Shown piece by piece: positions 1-11,668 of a stretch of 64,000 bases of DNA. Both the position numbers and the translations under genes were made by a program. The stretch comes from Deinandra increscens subsp. villosa (Eukaryota > Streptophyta > Magnoliopsida > Asterales > Asteraceae), in contig JBCNJP010000025.1 of the NCBI GenBank assembly GCA_039602395.1, forward strand, positions 49,371,980 through 49,435,979. The letters are read 5' to 3'. Position 1 is the stretch's first letter. Every line of letters starts with the position of its first letter. The notes beneath the pieces are model-generated. The model was not told the origin of the DNA. It saw only the letters and a program-made list of their open reading frames with translations, and did no database searches.

Positions 1-691
1 TGCAGAAACCTGAGATTTACTATAGTCAGAATGCTGTAAGTGTCAATGCAAAAGCTAAAGCAAACGTTAGTTCATCACTCGCAACATCTTCTCTAGCTTG
101 AAACATGTTTGGGGCAAACAATTCTTCACAAAGTCATTCTGAAGGTTGTAATGTTACAATTCCAAATCAAGCTAGTCATAGTGCATTTTTTTCAAAACAT
201 CTGAAGATTATATGGCTTTTATTTCAGTGCTGATTTCTTCTTATTTTGGGGTTGTTACTGGGAGTGTGCTAACTACAGATCTAGTACACGAAGATTATGA
301 TCAAATTCATCCTGATAATCTAGAATAAAGGGAACTTAATTGGCAGTTTACAATGTTGGTAAGAAGAGTGAAGAGATTTTTTAGTAAAAAAGGAAGGAAA
401 GATCTTAACTCTAGAGACAAGATTGGTTTAGACAAGTCCAAGGTGAAATGATATCAGTGTTCAAATTTTGGACATTTTGCCCATGAATGTAAACAATCCA
501 AGAGTGAGAATGGCAAAGAGTCTAAAGATTCCAGTAATAATTCACACAAATCAACATTGGTTACTCAAGTTGATGAAGATTATGATTGGGAGAAGACATT
601 TGGTACTCATTCTGCCTTTATTGCAAAAATCACATCAGTCGATGGAAATTAAACTGATAATGAATCTGATTCAAGTGGTTATGAATCAATG
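1..691 (+). pseudogene. Gag fragment of an older Gag-only/Copia-type element
   Basis: This is the middle part of a Copia-type Gag, matching the homologous stretches of the Gags at 13112 and 61113 (QNPELYHG-like start, then an acidic serine-rich stretch). A zinc knuckle reads YQCSNFGHFAHEC at 452-490; its expected first cysteine codon is preceded by an in-frame TGA (449-451). Several frameshifts and stops occur between 100 and 450. The sequence stops abruptly at 691, where the LTR of element A begins, so A appears to have inserted here; the other half of this Gag was not found in the window. It is a dead remnant. Confidence 0.75.
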
Positions 692-1051
692 TGTTGATAC
701 CTAATCTGTACGTCATGTGAAGTATCTGAATGAGACGATGTGAATATTAAGATACAAGTTCAAGCTGCCAGCCGAACCTGGTCCGAACCTAGAGTTCAGA
801 CCGGCCGAACCTGGAGTTCGGATAGGGTTCGGTCCAGACGTATATATATAGGAACTTTTGTCTTGTAATCTAACACATGGAGAGAGAGACTAGATCTTAA
901 CTATGTGTTTTGAGAGTGTTTCTCTAGAGAGCTTCATTGAGAGTTTGTAATTGAGTCTTTTGTGATTTCAATAAAAACAAACTTTATTTACATCTCATTT
1001 TCACTCTACAATCAAGCAAACCTCTAGTAAGATCCGTCTTATGGGTTTTCA
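692..1051 (+). repeat. 5' LTR of element A (360 bp)
   Basis: It begins TGTTGATACC and ends TTTTCA, followed two bases later by the PBS. U3 carries GTTCGGA/TCCGAAC words (771-832) directly upstream of a TATA box (TATATATATA, 841-850). The matching 3' copy starts at 8161. The two copies differ at more than ten positions over about 240 aligned bases by eye, so the insertion is not recent. Confidence 0.9.
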
Positions 1052-1053
1052 AT

Positions 1054-1065
1054 TGGTATCAGAGA
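1054..1065 (+). promoter_or_regulatory. Primer-binding site of element A
   Basis: TGGTATCAGAGA differs in its last base from TGGTATCAGAGC, the complement of the 3' end of plant initiator methionine tRNA. It starts two bases after the LTR end, as is usual for Copia-type elements. Confidence 0.85.
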
Positions 1066-1261
1066 AAATCTAGGTTGCTCTATTGCGTTTGCTTTGATCA
1101 TGGTCGTTTTCATGATAAAACCGAGTGAAATTCAATTCTTGAAATCTTCCTGTTGCTGAAAAATCATTGACTACTGTAAATTTTGTTCAAATATACTCAA
1201 AATCGTGATTTTTGAGCAACAACTTCCATTCGGTCGCGTTCGTTAGTCTGCTAAAAAACGC

Positions 1262-1487
1262 AAGTCCGAACCCCAGGTTCGTCCAAATAACCGCTCCGAA
1301 CCTTAAGTTGGAAAAGTTCGGAGAGAGTTCGGGTAGAGTTCGGTAGAAGCTCGGGTCACATTCAGATAGGGTTCGGACATTGTTGACTGTGTTTAAGTTC
1401 GGAAGGAGTTCGGGTGGATAAGGTTTGGATAAGGTTCGGACACAGTTCGGGATAAGTTCGGATAGGGTTCGGATCAAGTTCGGACAG
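1262..1487 (+). repeat. GTTCGGA word array in the leader of element A
   Basis: About fourteen irregularly spaced copies of GTTCGG or its complement lie between the PBS and gag. The same word occurs in this element's U3. The leader after the array (about 1500-1650) is again alignable with the leader of element C, whose array uses a different word. Confidence 0.85.
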
Positions 1488-1702
1488 GATTAGTATTTTT
1501 GGGATTGTTTCACAAAAACTGACGTAACTTGAGAACCGTTAAGGGTTACGGAACCCAATACCTGCCAAAACGACCATCTCTGAAAGATCTATACTTTTGC
1601 TAGCCTAACGGCCAGCACCCTCCGTTTTGGTACCCAAAATCCGCTTGGAAGACTTTCATTTTCAAGTTTGAAGTTTTGATATCGAAATTCAAAATTTCCA
1701 AA

Positions 1703-4005
1703 ATGTATGAAATTGAGGTATTCATTGAGCGTCATCGTCAGAATGTGCCAAAGTTGATAAATCTTGAATATTATCATGGTTGGGCAACACATTTTAGAGT
1801 TTATATTGTCAATCTGAATCAACAGTTGTGGTTACCAGTTACGAATGAATTTCAGTATCCAACTTATTATCGTGGTGATTTTAAGGAGATGCATAATTTA
1901 TCAAGTGAAGAAAGGAAATCGTATGACCAAAATGAAAAGGCTGTTTCACTTCTTCTGTTAGCTTTGCCTATAACTCTTAAAAGTCAAATCAGGAAGTATC
2001 GAAAAGCAAAACTGATATGGGATTTTGTTAAGACACAGTGTGAGGAACATATGTCTAAACTTTCTCAGAAAACAGTTAATACAATTGATCAAGATTTGAC
2101 GATTAAAGGTAAAATTGAAGAGTTAGAGAATAAGGTGGAAAAGTTGACTGAAGAGAATATTTTTCTGACAAAAGAAGTGGAGGAATGGATAAGTAAAGTT
2201 TGTGATGATTTAGCAGCAGAAATTCAAAAGGATGTGTCTGCATCATGTGCGAATTGTTTGGAATTTTTTAGTGTTAAGGAAGAATGGTTGAAAGAGAAGA
2301 ATATGTTGGTTGAAGAATGCAATAAAGCTCAAGCTAAGGAAAAGGAATTTGTTGAAGATTTTGATGCTTTATTTGCGAAATGTTATCCTCTTCAACAAAA
2401 ATATGAAAATATTCATAAAAATTCTGTCGAAGCTGCTGATAGAATAATTCAACTTGAGGAGGAACTCACAAAGTTGCGTGATGAAAATGGTGAGGTTCAA
2501 AGTCAAAATAACATTTTGAAACAAGATGTTATTTACTATAAGAAACAGGTAGAGAAAGTTACTGAAGAAGTTCTGGAAGAGTGTCGCTTGAGACAATGTC
2601 ATATCAGTGATTATAACAACTTGTCTGATAAGTACATTGCTTTGCAGAAAGAGTTTTCGGAAGCTAATATGAAAATAGCAGAACAAAAGATTGAGATTTT
2701 TGATCTGCAAAGGAAATTGAAAAATTGCAACAATTCACCGACTTTCCTGAATTGTTTGTATAAGATGGAGAAGAGTAAGGAGAATGGTAAAGATGAAAGT
2801 ATTCATCAAGTTCCTGCTCCTGTGGATATTGAAATGTCTGCTCCAGCTATACCATCTGGTTTTGAACATCATGATTACTCAAAATTTGTAGACACCGGTT
2901 CAGGAAAGAAAACAATGTCCAAATCTAAGAAGAATAAAAAGGAGGTTGATTATTGCAAAGGAATGAAGTTTGATTCCAAATCTACATATCTTGCAAAAGA
3001 AAAGGTGTTTAATGGAAATCCCGGAAATGTAAAAGTGTGAAATTTTTCTGAGATCGTGATCGATGATACTTTGATTTCTGGGAAAAATGATTTGAAAGGT
3101 ATCAAGTCTGAATTTACAAAGCTTGCCAAACAAGGTCATGAGATACCAATATCTGTTAAAGATAAATTTAAGCAAAGAATGTTGGTTTAGGATTTAAAGA
3201 AAAAGAAATGTTGCCTAAGGATTTCAACAAGACGGAATTCAAAGCAAAGAAGATAAAGAAGCAGAAGGTGTTTTCAGATAAGAAGTCACAATGTTGGAAG
3301 AAGAAGGTATCTTCATCAGATGAAAAGCTTTCTTCTGAAGAGTCTTCTTGTATACCTGATGTTACACCACAAGGCGGTAACAATTCAGATTCATTTCATT
3401 CTGCTAAATCAAACATGTTTTATCATAAAGATAAATTCTTTGGTAATGATGATTCTGGTTTTTATGATTCTCCAAAATGTTTTCCAAAATTCCAAAAACC
3501 AAAGAAACCTAAACCTGTATTTTCAAAAGTTTATGATGAATGTTTCACTGATTAGATTGGAAAACCAATTTCAATCAATCCAGCTAGTAAAAGACTTTGC
3601 TATGTTTGTCGTAAGAAGGGTCGTTATGCAAATAATTGTCCTATGACAACTAATAATTCATCATCAAATGCCAAACATACAATGTATGTTGATTTTGATG
3701 GCATTATTTTTAGTGAACCAATACCCAACACTAACTTTTTCTGGAAAAAGAAAATTACTTCAGAAAAGTTGGGTAGTAGTTTTGATTATCACTCATCATT
3801 TGACAATGGTTCACTAAAAATTATCAAACCAAAACAGGAATGGAGACCAAAAGTTGTCTCCACGTCCAACACAGCTTTTGTTGAAGACACTGGACGACCT
3901 ACCATCATTGGGGATGAGGGTCGGGGTTTCCAGTGTTTGCAGGTATTTCAAGAAGACCTGTTAGTAATCGAGAGATTGCTGATAGTGAGATACTTGTTGT
4001 TTTAA
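1703..4005 (+). pseudogene. Giant Gag of element A, internally deleted and broken
   Basis: Structural capsid/nucleocapsid protein of a Copia-type element. The start at 1703 (MYEIEVF) corresponds to the start of the Gag at 13112. Residues 1-130 resemble the UBN2-like Gag domain (YYRGDFKEM, ERKSYDQNEKA, ALPITLKSQ, LIWDFVKTQCE). The middle of the protein, including the first zinc knuckle, is deleted, and the sequence jumps to a long coiled coil (heptad-rich, about 2090-2730). Breaks: TGA at 3038-3040, a frameshift near 3180-3210, TAG at 3553-3555. The second zinc knuckle (CYVCRKKGRYANNC, 3598-3639) has Arg in place of the zinc-binding His. The tail contains a WRPK...FVEDTGRP motif (about 3840-3900), shared with D and with the Copia fragment at 25790-25850. 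No pol follows. Non-functional copy; family assignment is secure. Confidence 0.85.
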
Positions 4006-4506
4006 GTTACAACGCATCGTTCTTATCTTTGAAAAGTTGATTTTCAAAAATTTCATTTTCAAAAATGTGTCTAGTGTTGATCGATCATTTTCATTTTTGT
4101 TTTTAATTTTCTTTCGTTCATATTATTAGGGGGAGAAAATTTGAAAATTCAAAAAATAGTATTTGTTTGAATTTTAGGGGAGAAATTTGGAAAATATAAA
4201 AAAATGAAAAAATTGAGAAATTGATCCGACAAAAGCGAGAAATGATGGTACATCAGCATATAAGTTTATCAGCCATGGATAGATTAAGTCTAAAGGCTGT
4301 AGGTACTTGCATAATCTGTGAATGTGCATGACTAATCTGATATCTGCAAGTAAGATATAAACATAACGCTTGCCTGATGATCTTTGGTTGTTTGCTTCTT
4401 GATGAATGCTATGTGACGATTCTGACAAAAATAGAATAAGAGATATCCTGATGAATGCATGATTTCATTTTGAAAGATTTAAACTTGTTTGATTTTCTTT
4501 ATTTTA

Positions 4507-4745
4507 TCAAACGATCGGACTTTCTTTGCGTATCGAAAGATAGACCTGATTGTTGTTCGTTTGATGTTCTGCTTTATCTTCATTGGTGTTTCGTATAATC
4601 CACCGGACTTTCTCTGCGTATACGGAAGGATTGACCTGATTGTTGTTGCATTATACAACTTCAACTTGTTTTGCTTTCTTATTTTCTAAAATATTGGGCT
4701 TTCTCTGCGTGTCCACAAGACCGACCTGATTGCTAGGTATTTGAG
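4507..4745 (+). other. Three-hairpin module in the 3' region of element A
   Basis: Three consecutive units, each an outer stem around a related loop (CGGACTTTCTYTGCGTRT ... GACCTGATTG). Unit 1: TCAAACGA 4507-4514 pairs with TCGTTTGA 4557-4564. Unit 2: GTATAAT 4593-4599 pairs with ATTATAC 4650-4656. Unit 3 (about 4681-4745) is weaker here. Unit 1 also has an apical CTTTC/GAAAG stem. The same three units occur in order in C (17015-17252) and D (47416-47654, minus strand). Confidence 0.85.
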
Positions 4746-5213
4746 GTTCTGTTTTATTTTTACATGACTCATCAAGGATGATTAAATATGTAAGAAAATT
4801 TGTCTCTATATGATAAACATGATGATTTGCCAGTATTTCCGATAGAGTGGAGGCCGAGTTATCAGTGCATGATAATATTACCTTAAGCATATCTGAAAAC
4901 GATAAAAATGATTGGTGCATGCTGAAATAAACATAAATGTTGTATTTGCGATTATGTTGGCTTGCAAGCTTATTAAGACCGAAATTGAAATGTGCTAGAT
5001 GTGTTATGTCTAATATGATCTTGCATCGTGATCTTTCTCGCAAAAGAGAAAAATAGTGTTTGTTTCTGAATTGCATTTATGTTTCAGTTTATGAAAAATA
5101 AAAAAGATTTTCAGTGTGTTTTGATATAAAATTCATAAAAGCCAAAAAGATTTTACTTCTTATTTGTTTTCGATTGATCGACACAAGATACGAAAAACAT
5201 TTTTAATTCATAT

Positions 5214-5249
5214 ATCTTGGATTCTCGAAGAGAAATTTTGTGCCAAGAT
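5214..5249 (+). other. Fourth conserved hairpin, 3' region of element A
   Basis: Outer stem ATCTTGG (5214-5220) with CCAAGAT (5243-5249); inner stem TTCTC (5222-5226), loop GAA, GAGAA (5230-5234). Homologues: C 17794-17829 and D 46889-46924. In D the inner stem is GTCTC/GAGAC, so both partners of one pair have changed. Confidence 0.8.
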
Positions 5250-6754
5250 TATTTATGTTGGCCAGGTATTCAAAGGAAAGATTTCATCACAACTTCAAGT
5301 CTTCTGAAGCTGTTGATAAGGATGAAAGAAACTGTGCATCGTCAAGTGTTCAATGTCACACCCCCAAATTACCCACTAACGGAGTTTATACCGTTAAGGG
5401 GTGCGACCAGACCAGGACCACAACCATTAGTTACAAATACTAAACGAATCAGAGTGAAGTCCAACATTAATAATAAAAACAGTTTAACAGTACGCAGCGG
5501 AAAACATTATCTTTAGCACTAACCACGTGCTTTACATAAGCATTGTTTTAAATTCCCAAGTTTAGTTTAAATAAAAATAAACATCTTCTTGTGCCATGTC
5601 AACCTGCTCCGGATACTCTTCAGCGATCTGCAAAAGTTTAAACCACGCAAGTGTCAACCTAACGGTTGGTGAGTTCACGGTGGGCATGTCATGCATTGGC
5701 CCGGTCTCATAATCATAATCGAGTCAACATATACTTATGAAATATTCATTTGAGAAAAGCAATGCTTGTGATATCCAAAATCATATTATTGTGGTTTAGT
5801 AAAAGTATTGTCTGTAACCTACGTTATCGGGTATGTACTAGTTTTGTATAGTTAAAGTGCTCAACCGATATCGCGGGTAGCTAATCCGTTGTTCCATGCA
5901 CTAAGGAAGTTTGTACCAAAGCTGACCATAAATTATTGTAGTGGCCGTGCCATCAGGTTCTGCGGACCTACGTCATCGCGGATTTGCCTCCCCCGTGTCC
6001 TCTCGGGATCACGGTCAGATAGGCTGATATTGTACCTCCGTGCACTCCCCGTGCCACGGGGCGGAGTTTGTCAAACTCCAGTAGATCTACCCAACATCCC
6101 CTCGCTTTACAATTAATGGTACAATTTAGTTGAGGGCTTTTAAGTTTCAAGGCATCCTTAGAAATCATGTGATATCATGTGGTTTAGACTTTAACCTACG
6201 CTAGCCATATTAAAAAGGTTTACCGGATTCTCATGAATCTCAAAAGTGTTTTCAGTTTCGTTTCAGAAATAGTTGTTTAAGTAATTCACAAGTGCTTCCC
6301 ATAAAGCACTTCAAGTTCATCAAGTGGGTGCCGAGCACTCCAAGTTTTCAAGTTTATCAGGGAGGTGCATAGCACTCTCGAGGTTGTCAGCATTGTTTTT
6401 CATTTGGTTATTCGGTGTGACCCAAACGGGTTCACGGTAATCAGGTTAGTGACACTCACCTTGGGTTGCACTGCTACACTTGCTATATAATCCAAGTTTG
6501 CTTAACGAAGACCTATGAACACGTTTAGGTCTTAAGTATTAGTTTTGTGTCTAATCTTTACTTAACGTCACTATGGCCCATAACATAGCACGTTGGAACT
6601 ATGACTCGACATACAGACACACGACACCGATGGTTGATCATGAACAATGGTTTACAAAATACAGAAATCATAGCACGTTTCATCATAGCATATTCATGTA
6701 AGTCATGGCATAACATTCAAGTAAATTGCACAAGTTTGGATTTAGGTCTGGTCA

Positions 6755-7066
6755 CAGTTTCGCTAGCATAGATTCGCTAGGCAGTTTCGCTGTGTGCACG
6801 GGCAGCACTTTCGCTAGGCAATACCCGATGACACAGTTTCGCTAGGCTAGTTTCGCTCAAAACTGTTGGCACAGTTTCGCTAGCCTAGTTTCGCCCGAAA
6901 CTGGTTTGAACTTTCGTTCAGGGTATTTCGCTCGGTAGTTTCGTTCGGACAGGTCTGGTTGGGTTACCCGGCGACACTATAGTTTCGCTGTATAGTGTCG
7001 CTGGAAGGAGATATACATAGTTTCGCTATATAGTTTCGCCCAGAGAACAGGCTAGTTTCGCTGGTC
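6755..7066. repeat. AGTTTCGCT word array downstream of the F TATA box
   Basis: Roughly fifteen scattered copies of AGTTTCGCT and variants, irregularly spaced and not a tandem satellite. On the minus strand the array lies downstream of the TATA-like box at 7564-7574, so it would be transcribed. Confidence 0.8.
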
Positions 7067-7577
7067 GCGAAAAACACATAAATCAGCCTAAAAATCAATC
7101 TAACAGCTTCCATATTACATGCAATTCATTATCTAGCATACATAATCATTTACCAACATAAATCAGTAAGCTTTAACACCTTAAACATGCATTTTCATCA
7201 TCAAATCACCAAAAACACATTTTAACCTAAAATGACCTAATCTAGCATAAATCTTCATCATGGATGGATTTCACACGTAAAGTTACTGACTTTATTGTAG
7301 ATCTATCATTCCTAAACAACATATCAGAAGATCAAGTGATTCTATAAAGATCTAATCATGCTGTTTAAGAAAACACATAGAAAACATAACAATGGTGGTT
7401 TTGGGACTCACGGTTCGATCTCCAAGCTTGATGGATGATGGTTCGGGGCAGAGATCTCGATGGCTCGGTGTGAATCTCGACTGACCAGATTTCCAGGAGA
7501 AAGATGGAGTGTGTGTGTGTTTTTGTGTAAACGAGGCAAATGGAGAAACTAGGGTTCATTAAGATATTATATATCAG

Positions 7578-7680
7578 GGGCTAGTTTCGCTGGCTAGTTT
7601 CGCTGGCCAAGCGAAACTGACCCTGTGAGTCAAAGGTTAGGCTAGCCGGGCGACACTATAGTTTCGCCCGGTAGTTTTGC
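7578..7680. repeat. AGTTTCGCT word array upstream of the F TATA box
   Basis: Five or so copies of the same word as at 6755-7066, immediately upstream (minus strand) of the TATA-like sequence at 7564-7574. This repeats the 'word array / TATA / word array' layout seen in the Copia-type elements. Confidence 0.7.
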
Positions 7681-8160
7681 TAGAACCCAAAAGTGACTAA
7701 TTTACATTCTAAGCAAGATAAGCACGGTTCATGAATTTCACGCAATTACACAATTTATCAACAAACATGTTGCACATACTTCCTCATAGAGACAATTCAA
7801 TAAATAAACACATATGGACGGGTTCGGTGATCAACCAAAGGACGTGGACGTATTCGGCCTAGTTAAGCATTAGTTACTAAGTTAATACTTATAACGTAAC
7901 TAACGGATATTGTCTAACGGAAGTAAACCTTGAAATTCTCGGATGTCACATCATCCCCTTGTAATTGGAATTTTCGTCCCGAAAATTATTCTTGCGTCAT
8001 AGCGTTCGCAGCCTCGGCTGTCGTTGGTGTTGGGGGAAAGAAAGCAAAAGTTTTAGGGTCGTCACATTCAAAGATCAAGCTACCATCAAGTTGAGGGGGA
8101 GTTTGTTCGAAGAATATGTTTTAACTGGTGAATAGATGCTGCACATGATGAGGGGGAGTT

Positions 8161-8348
8161 TGTTGATACCTAATCTGTGCGTCGTGTGAAGTATCTGAAC
8201 GAGACGATGTGAAGATCAAGATACAAGCTCAAGCTGCCAGCCGAACCTGGTCCGAACCTGGAGTTCGGACTGGTCGAACCTGGAGTTCGGATAGGGTTCG
8301 GCCTAGAGGTATATATATAGGAACTTTTTTCTTGTAATCTAACACATG

Positions 8349-8388
<40 letters not shown>

Positions 8389-8419
8389 AGATCTTAACTA
8401 TGTGTTTTGAGAGTGTTTC
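8161..8419 (+). repeat. Truncated 3' LTR of element A
   Basis: It aligns with 692-925 (TGTTGATACC start, word motifs, TATA at about 8310-8319), then stops at 8419 where element B begins. Positions 8250-8270 hold a perfect inverted repeat, GTCCGAAC and GTTCGGAC five bases apart. A (GA)n expansion at 8348-8387 is absent from the 5' LTR. Confidence 0.85.
8348..8387. repeat. (GA)n microsatellite
   Basis: A GA run inside the truncated 3' LTR of A. The 5' LTR has only GGAGAGAGAGAC at the matching place, so the run expanded after insertion or differed in the template. Confidence 0.9.
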
Positions 8420-9050
8420 CGTTGGAACTTAAAATCTATGTGACTGACGCCATCAAATATGTTTACCGAAGCATTCGACTGAAGAATCCATGTGAATTGA
8501 TTCAGAGACGCGGGTTGTGATGCTCGAGGCTTGCAGTTTGGACCGAAGACCGTTTTCCAGAAAAGTCAATCGTTCGGGTCAACGGTCAATGTAAAAGTCA
8601 ACGGAAGATCGGTTCGAGCGAGTCAAGCTTCGGATTAATTAAATCAACTTTGATTTAATTAATATTTATGTTATTTACCTTTCTTGTAATTTTCAGTTAT
8701 GTTATGTTTTTCTGTTGTTAGTCACCGTCACTATATATATAGTGAGGGTGCCCATTATAAGAAAGAGTCTCTGAGTGTGGAGATGATGATTTTCTTGTAG
8801 ATTGTGAGATTTCCATTCTAGAGAGAGAGAGTGATTCATGGATTTCCATGAGAGAGTGTTTGTCATGATTTCTTGATTGTAATCATTCGATTAATGAAAT
8901 CATTCGACAAGTTCATCATCTTTCTTATGTTATGATTATCCTTTGATTCTTCTCATCTTCATCTTCATTCTCATTTTTATGAGTTTTTCGAATCTGATCC
9001 TTTGTTCTTGCTCAAGATCAGGATTCTTGATGTGAGAATCGGTCCTGACA
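8420..9050 (+). repeat. 5' LTR of element B
   Basis: The first base is C where the 3' copy has T (expected TGTTGGAAC start); it ends CCTGACA. It contains a TATA run (8732-8741) between CACCGTCAC (8723-8731) and GTGAGGGTG (8742-8750), a palindrome with one mismatch. Confidence 0.9.
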
Positions 9051-9052
9051 AA

Positions 9053-9064
9053 TGGTATCAGAGC
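9053..9064 (+). promoter_or_regulatory. Primer-binding site of element B
   Basis: TGGTATCAGAGC, complementary to initiator methionine tRNA, two bases after the 5' LTR. Confidence 0.9.
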
Positions 9065-9738
9065 GGGTAACCGATCAGATTTCGTCTCACGATGAATCTG
9101 GTCACTCGAATCTGGATTTTGAGCTTGAATGGGTGAAGATGAGAAAACTCAGTCTTGAGACTTTTTCTTCTATTTTTCTTGTTTCTGGATGGATTCTGAT
9201 GATATGGATACTTGATTCGTGTTTGGGAGTTCATCTAGATGCATGTTTATGTTCAACTTGTTTAAATCTGGTGGAAAATTGGAGATCCGAGCTGTTTTTG
9301 AAGCTGTTAGAGTTTTTCCCGTATTTGGGGTTTTTGAAGAATTTTGAGTTTGATTCTTGGTTTTCTGGGCGATTCTTCATGTTTTCGGATGAAGTGAGGT
9401 ATGATTCTCAGTGGAAAATGCATTCCGGATCCATTGGAAGCATTCGTTTCGTCTATTCTCAACCGTTTGGGCAGATCTGGAAAACACACACTAGTGCGTG
9501 TTTCATGGTGTTCTTCGTGTTCTTGAGGATTTCCAGAAATTTGAAGGCTGTTTTGATCCGATTAGCTACTGTTTATGGGTTGTTGGTGGCCACAATAGTC
9601 TCGTGAATGGTTTAGCTTCACACATCGTGCATCATTACGGGTTTTCTTATCATTTCTAGGCAGATTCAAGTTCATCAAAGTAAGGGTTTTCTACCTGTTC
9701 ATCATTTTCAGATTTGTTCTAAGTGTTTTGAAGATATG

Positions 9739-9925
9739 AAGATGTGCTTAGCGGACTTGTTGAGTTCTTTAGCGGACTTGTTCTCCTCTTAGAGGACTTC
9801 ATCAGTTTTAGCGAACTTGAAGCATGCCTTAGCGAACTTGTGTCCTTAGCGGACTTCAGAAGTGCCTTAGCGGACTTCTGGTTGCTTTAGCAGACTTGTT
9901 TACTTAGCGAACTTGTTTTCTGGGT
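9739..9925 (+). repeat. TTAGCGGACTTG word array in element B
   Basis: Nine copies of TTAGCGGACTTG or close variants, irregularly spaced, in the internal region after the PBS. The position is like the arrays in A, C, D and E, with a different word. Confidence 0.85.
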
Positions 9926-11668
9926 TTTTGCTCGAGTTCGTTTCGGTTGATTCTGATCGTTAAGGGTGATAGAGCATGATCTCACGAATCTAATGGTATA
10001 AAATTCGAAGAATTTCATCAAGTATTATGGGAGATACATGCGATTTACGGTTTTCAGGTGGGTACCTCGTATTTCCGGTCATGCTTTCCGGTGGATTAGG
10101 GTTTTCGCAGGTAGGAGACTGGGTGAGGACGACGTGATGACATGGCAGATCGACGCTGGTTGGATTAGAGAAAATTCTTTCTCTCTCTTACTTGTCAGAC
10201 TGCCCCCACCCTCCCAGTTGTCGAATTCTGGTTGGCTGATGCAAGTCGCGTGGGACCCAGTCAGCCAAAAGAGCCGTTGCTCTCTTTCTGCTGTCGATCA
10301 CTGATTGGCGCAAATGGAAAAGCAGGTGGTCCCACAGAATGAGACAACTGATGAATTCTGTTTTGCTTGTTGGCCTCTGATTGGCCAGTTCCCATTTCAC
10401 ACGGATCCTACCCTCTAGACCATCAGATTCATTAAACCTCAGCCATACGATCGTCTTGTGTGTTTTCTCAGTGCAATTTTGATTGGCTAGCCGCTGTGTC
10501 CCACGGATCCTGATCTGGATCGTTAATGTGCTTTAATTCACAGCCGTCGGATCTTATGAGTAGGCTGAATCTGATTGGTGGAGGAATATTTTCAAGGATT
10601 ATGGCTTTTTCTAGAGGAATTTAATTACACTAATTAAATTTTCAGCATTATTCGTCTACTACGGAGTTTTTCTTGTCAGTTTTTAACAAGACTAACGAGA
10701 TAACTCCGTGACGGAATTTCAGAAAATTTTTATTGGCCGTGGATTTATTCTGATTTATTGGGATTCTCGTTTATTGATGTCGCGCAACGTTTGCTATCGA
10801 TCACTGACGGGTTAGCTTTATTATCCGGTTAATTACTCAGCTTTCTCGTTATATCTCACAATTTATTTTTTAGTGGATGCAGCGCGGATGTCAGCTAACC
10901 GGATTAACTGGAATCTCAGTTAATTATGGAATTTATCCGTTAAATTTCTCGAGAAGCCGTTCCTTGACGAAAATTGACGGAATTTTTCAGATTGAGCCGT
11001 TTTCGCCGATATTTCTCAGAGATCTTCACGGAATTTATTTCCGAGCTCATTTTTCTTCGCCCAAAATTACGAAGACTCCGGTTTTCATTATTTTCGCTCG
11101 GGATCTCAATTTTTCTCAGATTTGACAGATTACTTTAATTTACGCATCCAACCCCAGTCACGTGGAACACAAGATTTATTTATGGATCTTCCACAACTGT
11201 CAGCATCCGGCTTCCGGTTTTTCGTAAGATTGTCCGATTTCAAGATTGTTTATCTGGTTTCTCTAGGCAACCGATCGCGACGGTTCGACTCTCCGCATCT
11301 GATTTTTACGCTTCCGACTTGATGTTTTTCGAGAGATATAGAGAAATAAGAGGAATTATTATGGATTTGGATATCGGGTCGATTATTCGGAGTTGGAGCA
11401 TGTTCAGTGTTTAATTGGTTTATCTGATTTGGTTTGTTGCGGTTATGACTCCGATGTTCAGCATTTTCTCAGTATTGTACCCGACCGTGTGAACCGAGTG
11501 AGCGGAACACTTGGATCTCGACTGGTGCAACAAGAACAGAAGAAGCTTATTCAGAGGGGGAATCTCTACGACAGATTGTCTCAGGTTTATCAGTTTCTCA
11601 TTGAAGATGTACGACAGAGCGATTCTTCAGCAGTTGAACAGATTTGAAAGCATCAGTCAAGGGGGAAT

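Larger units (their letters stand above)
5354..8066 (-). mobile_element. F: solo Gypsy-type LTR inserted in element A
   Basis: A 2713-bp segment flanked by a perfect 5-bp duplication TTCAA (5349-5353 and 8067-8071). On the minus strand it begins TGTGACGACCC and ends GGGTGTGACA, the TG...CA ends of an LTR. It contains no PBS, no polypurine tract and no gag or pol, so it reads as a solo LTR left by LTR-LTR recombination. A minus-strand TATA-like box lies at 7564-7574. Gypsy assignment rests on the end sequences and length, so it is moderate. Confidence 0.75.
692..8419 (+). mobile_element. Element A: Gag-only LTR retrotransposon, 3' LTR truncated
   Basis: Order: 5' LTR (692-1051), PBS, word-repeat leader, decayed giant gag (1703-4005), non-coding 3' region with conserved hairpins, polypurine tract AGGGGGAGTT at 8150-8160, and a truncated 3' LTR (8161-8419). 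There is no protease, integrase or RT between gag and the polypurine tract. A 2.7-kb solo LTR (F) sits in the 3' region. The 3' LTR is cut at 8419 where element B starts, so no target-site duplication can be checked. It belongs to the same superfamily as C, D and E. Confidence 0.85.

Noticed and set aside
687..691. CAATG as a target-site duplication of element A
   Set aside because: The 3' end of A is truncated by element B, so no matching copy can be tested.
1262..1487. Regularly repeated short words suggesting a CRISPR-like array
   Set aside because: The words are 7-9 bases, irregularly spaced, on both strands, and lie in LTR-element leaders of a plant genome.
9052..9606. 184-codon frame in element B beginning at the PBS
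   Set aside because: It starts inside the primer-binding site, has no known motif and no conserved counterpart here; B looks non-coding.
10038..11647. Several short frames in element B (10038-10304, 10877-11322, 11393-11647)
   Set aside because: No motif, no consistent strand, no codon pattern I could defend.
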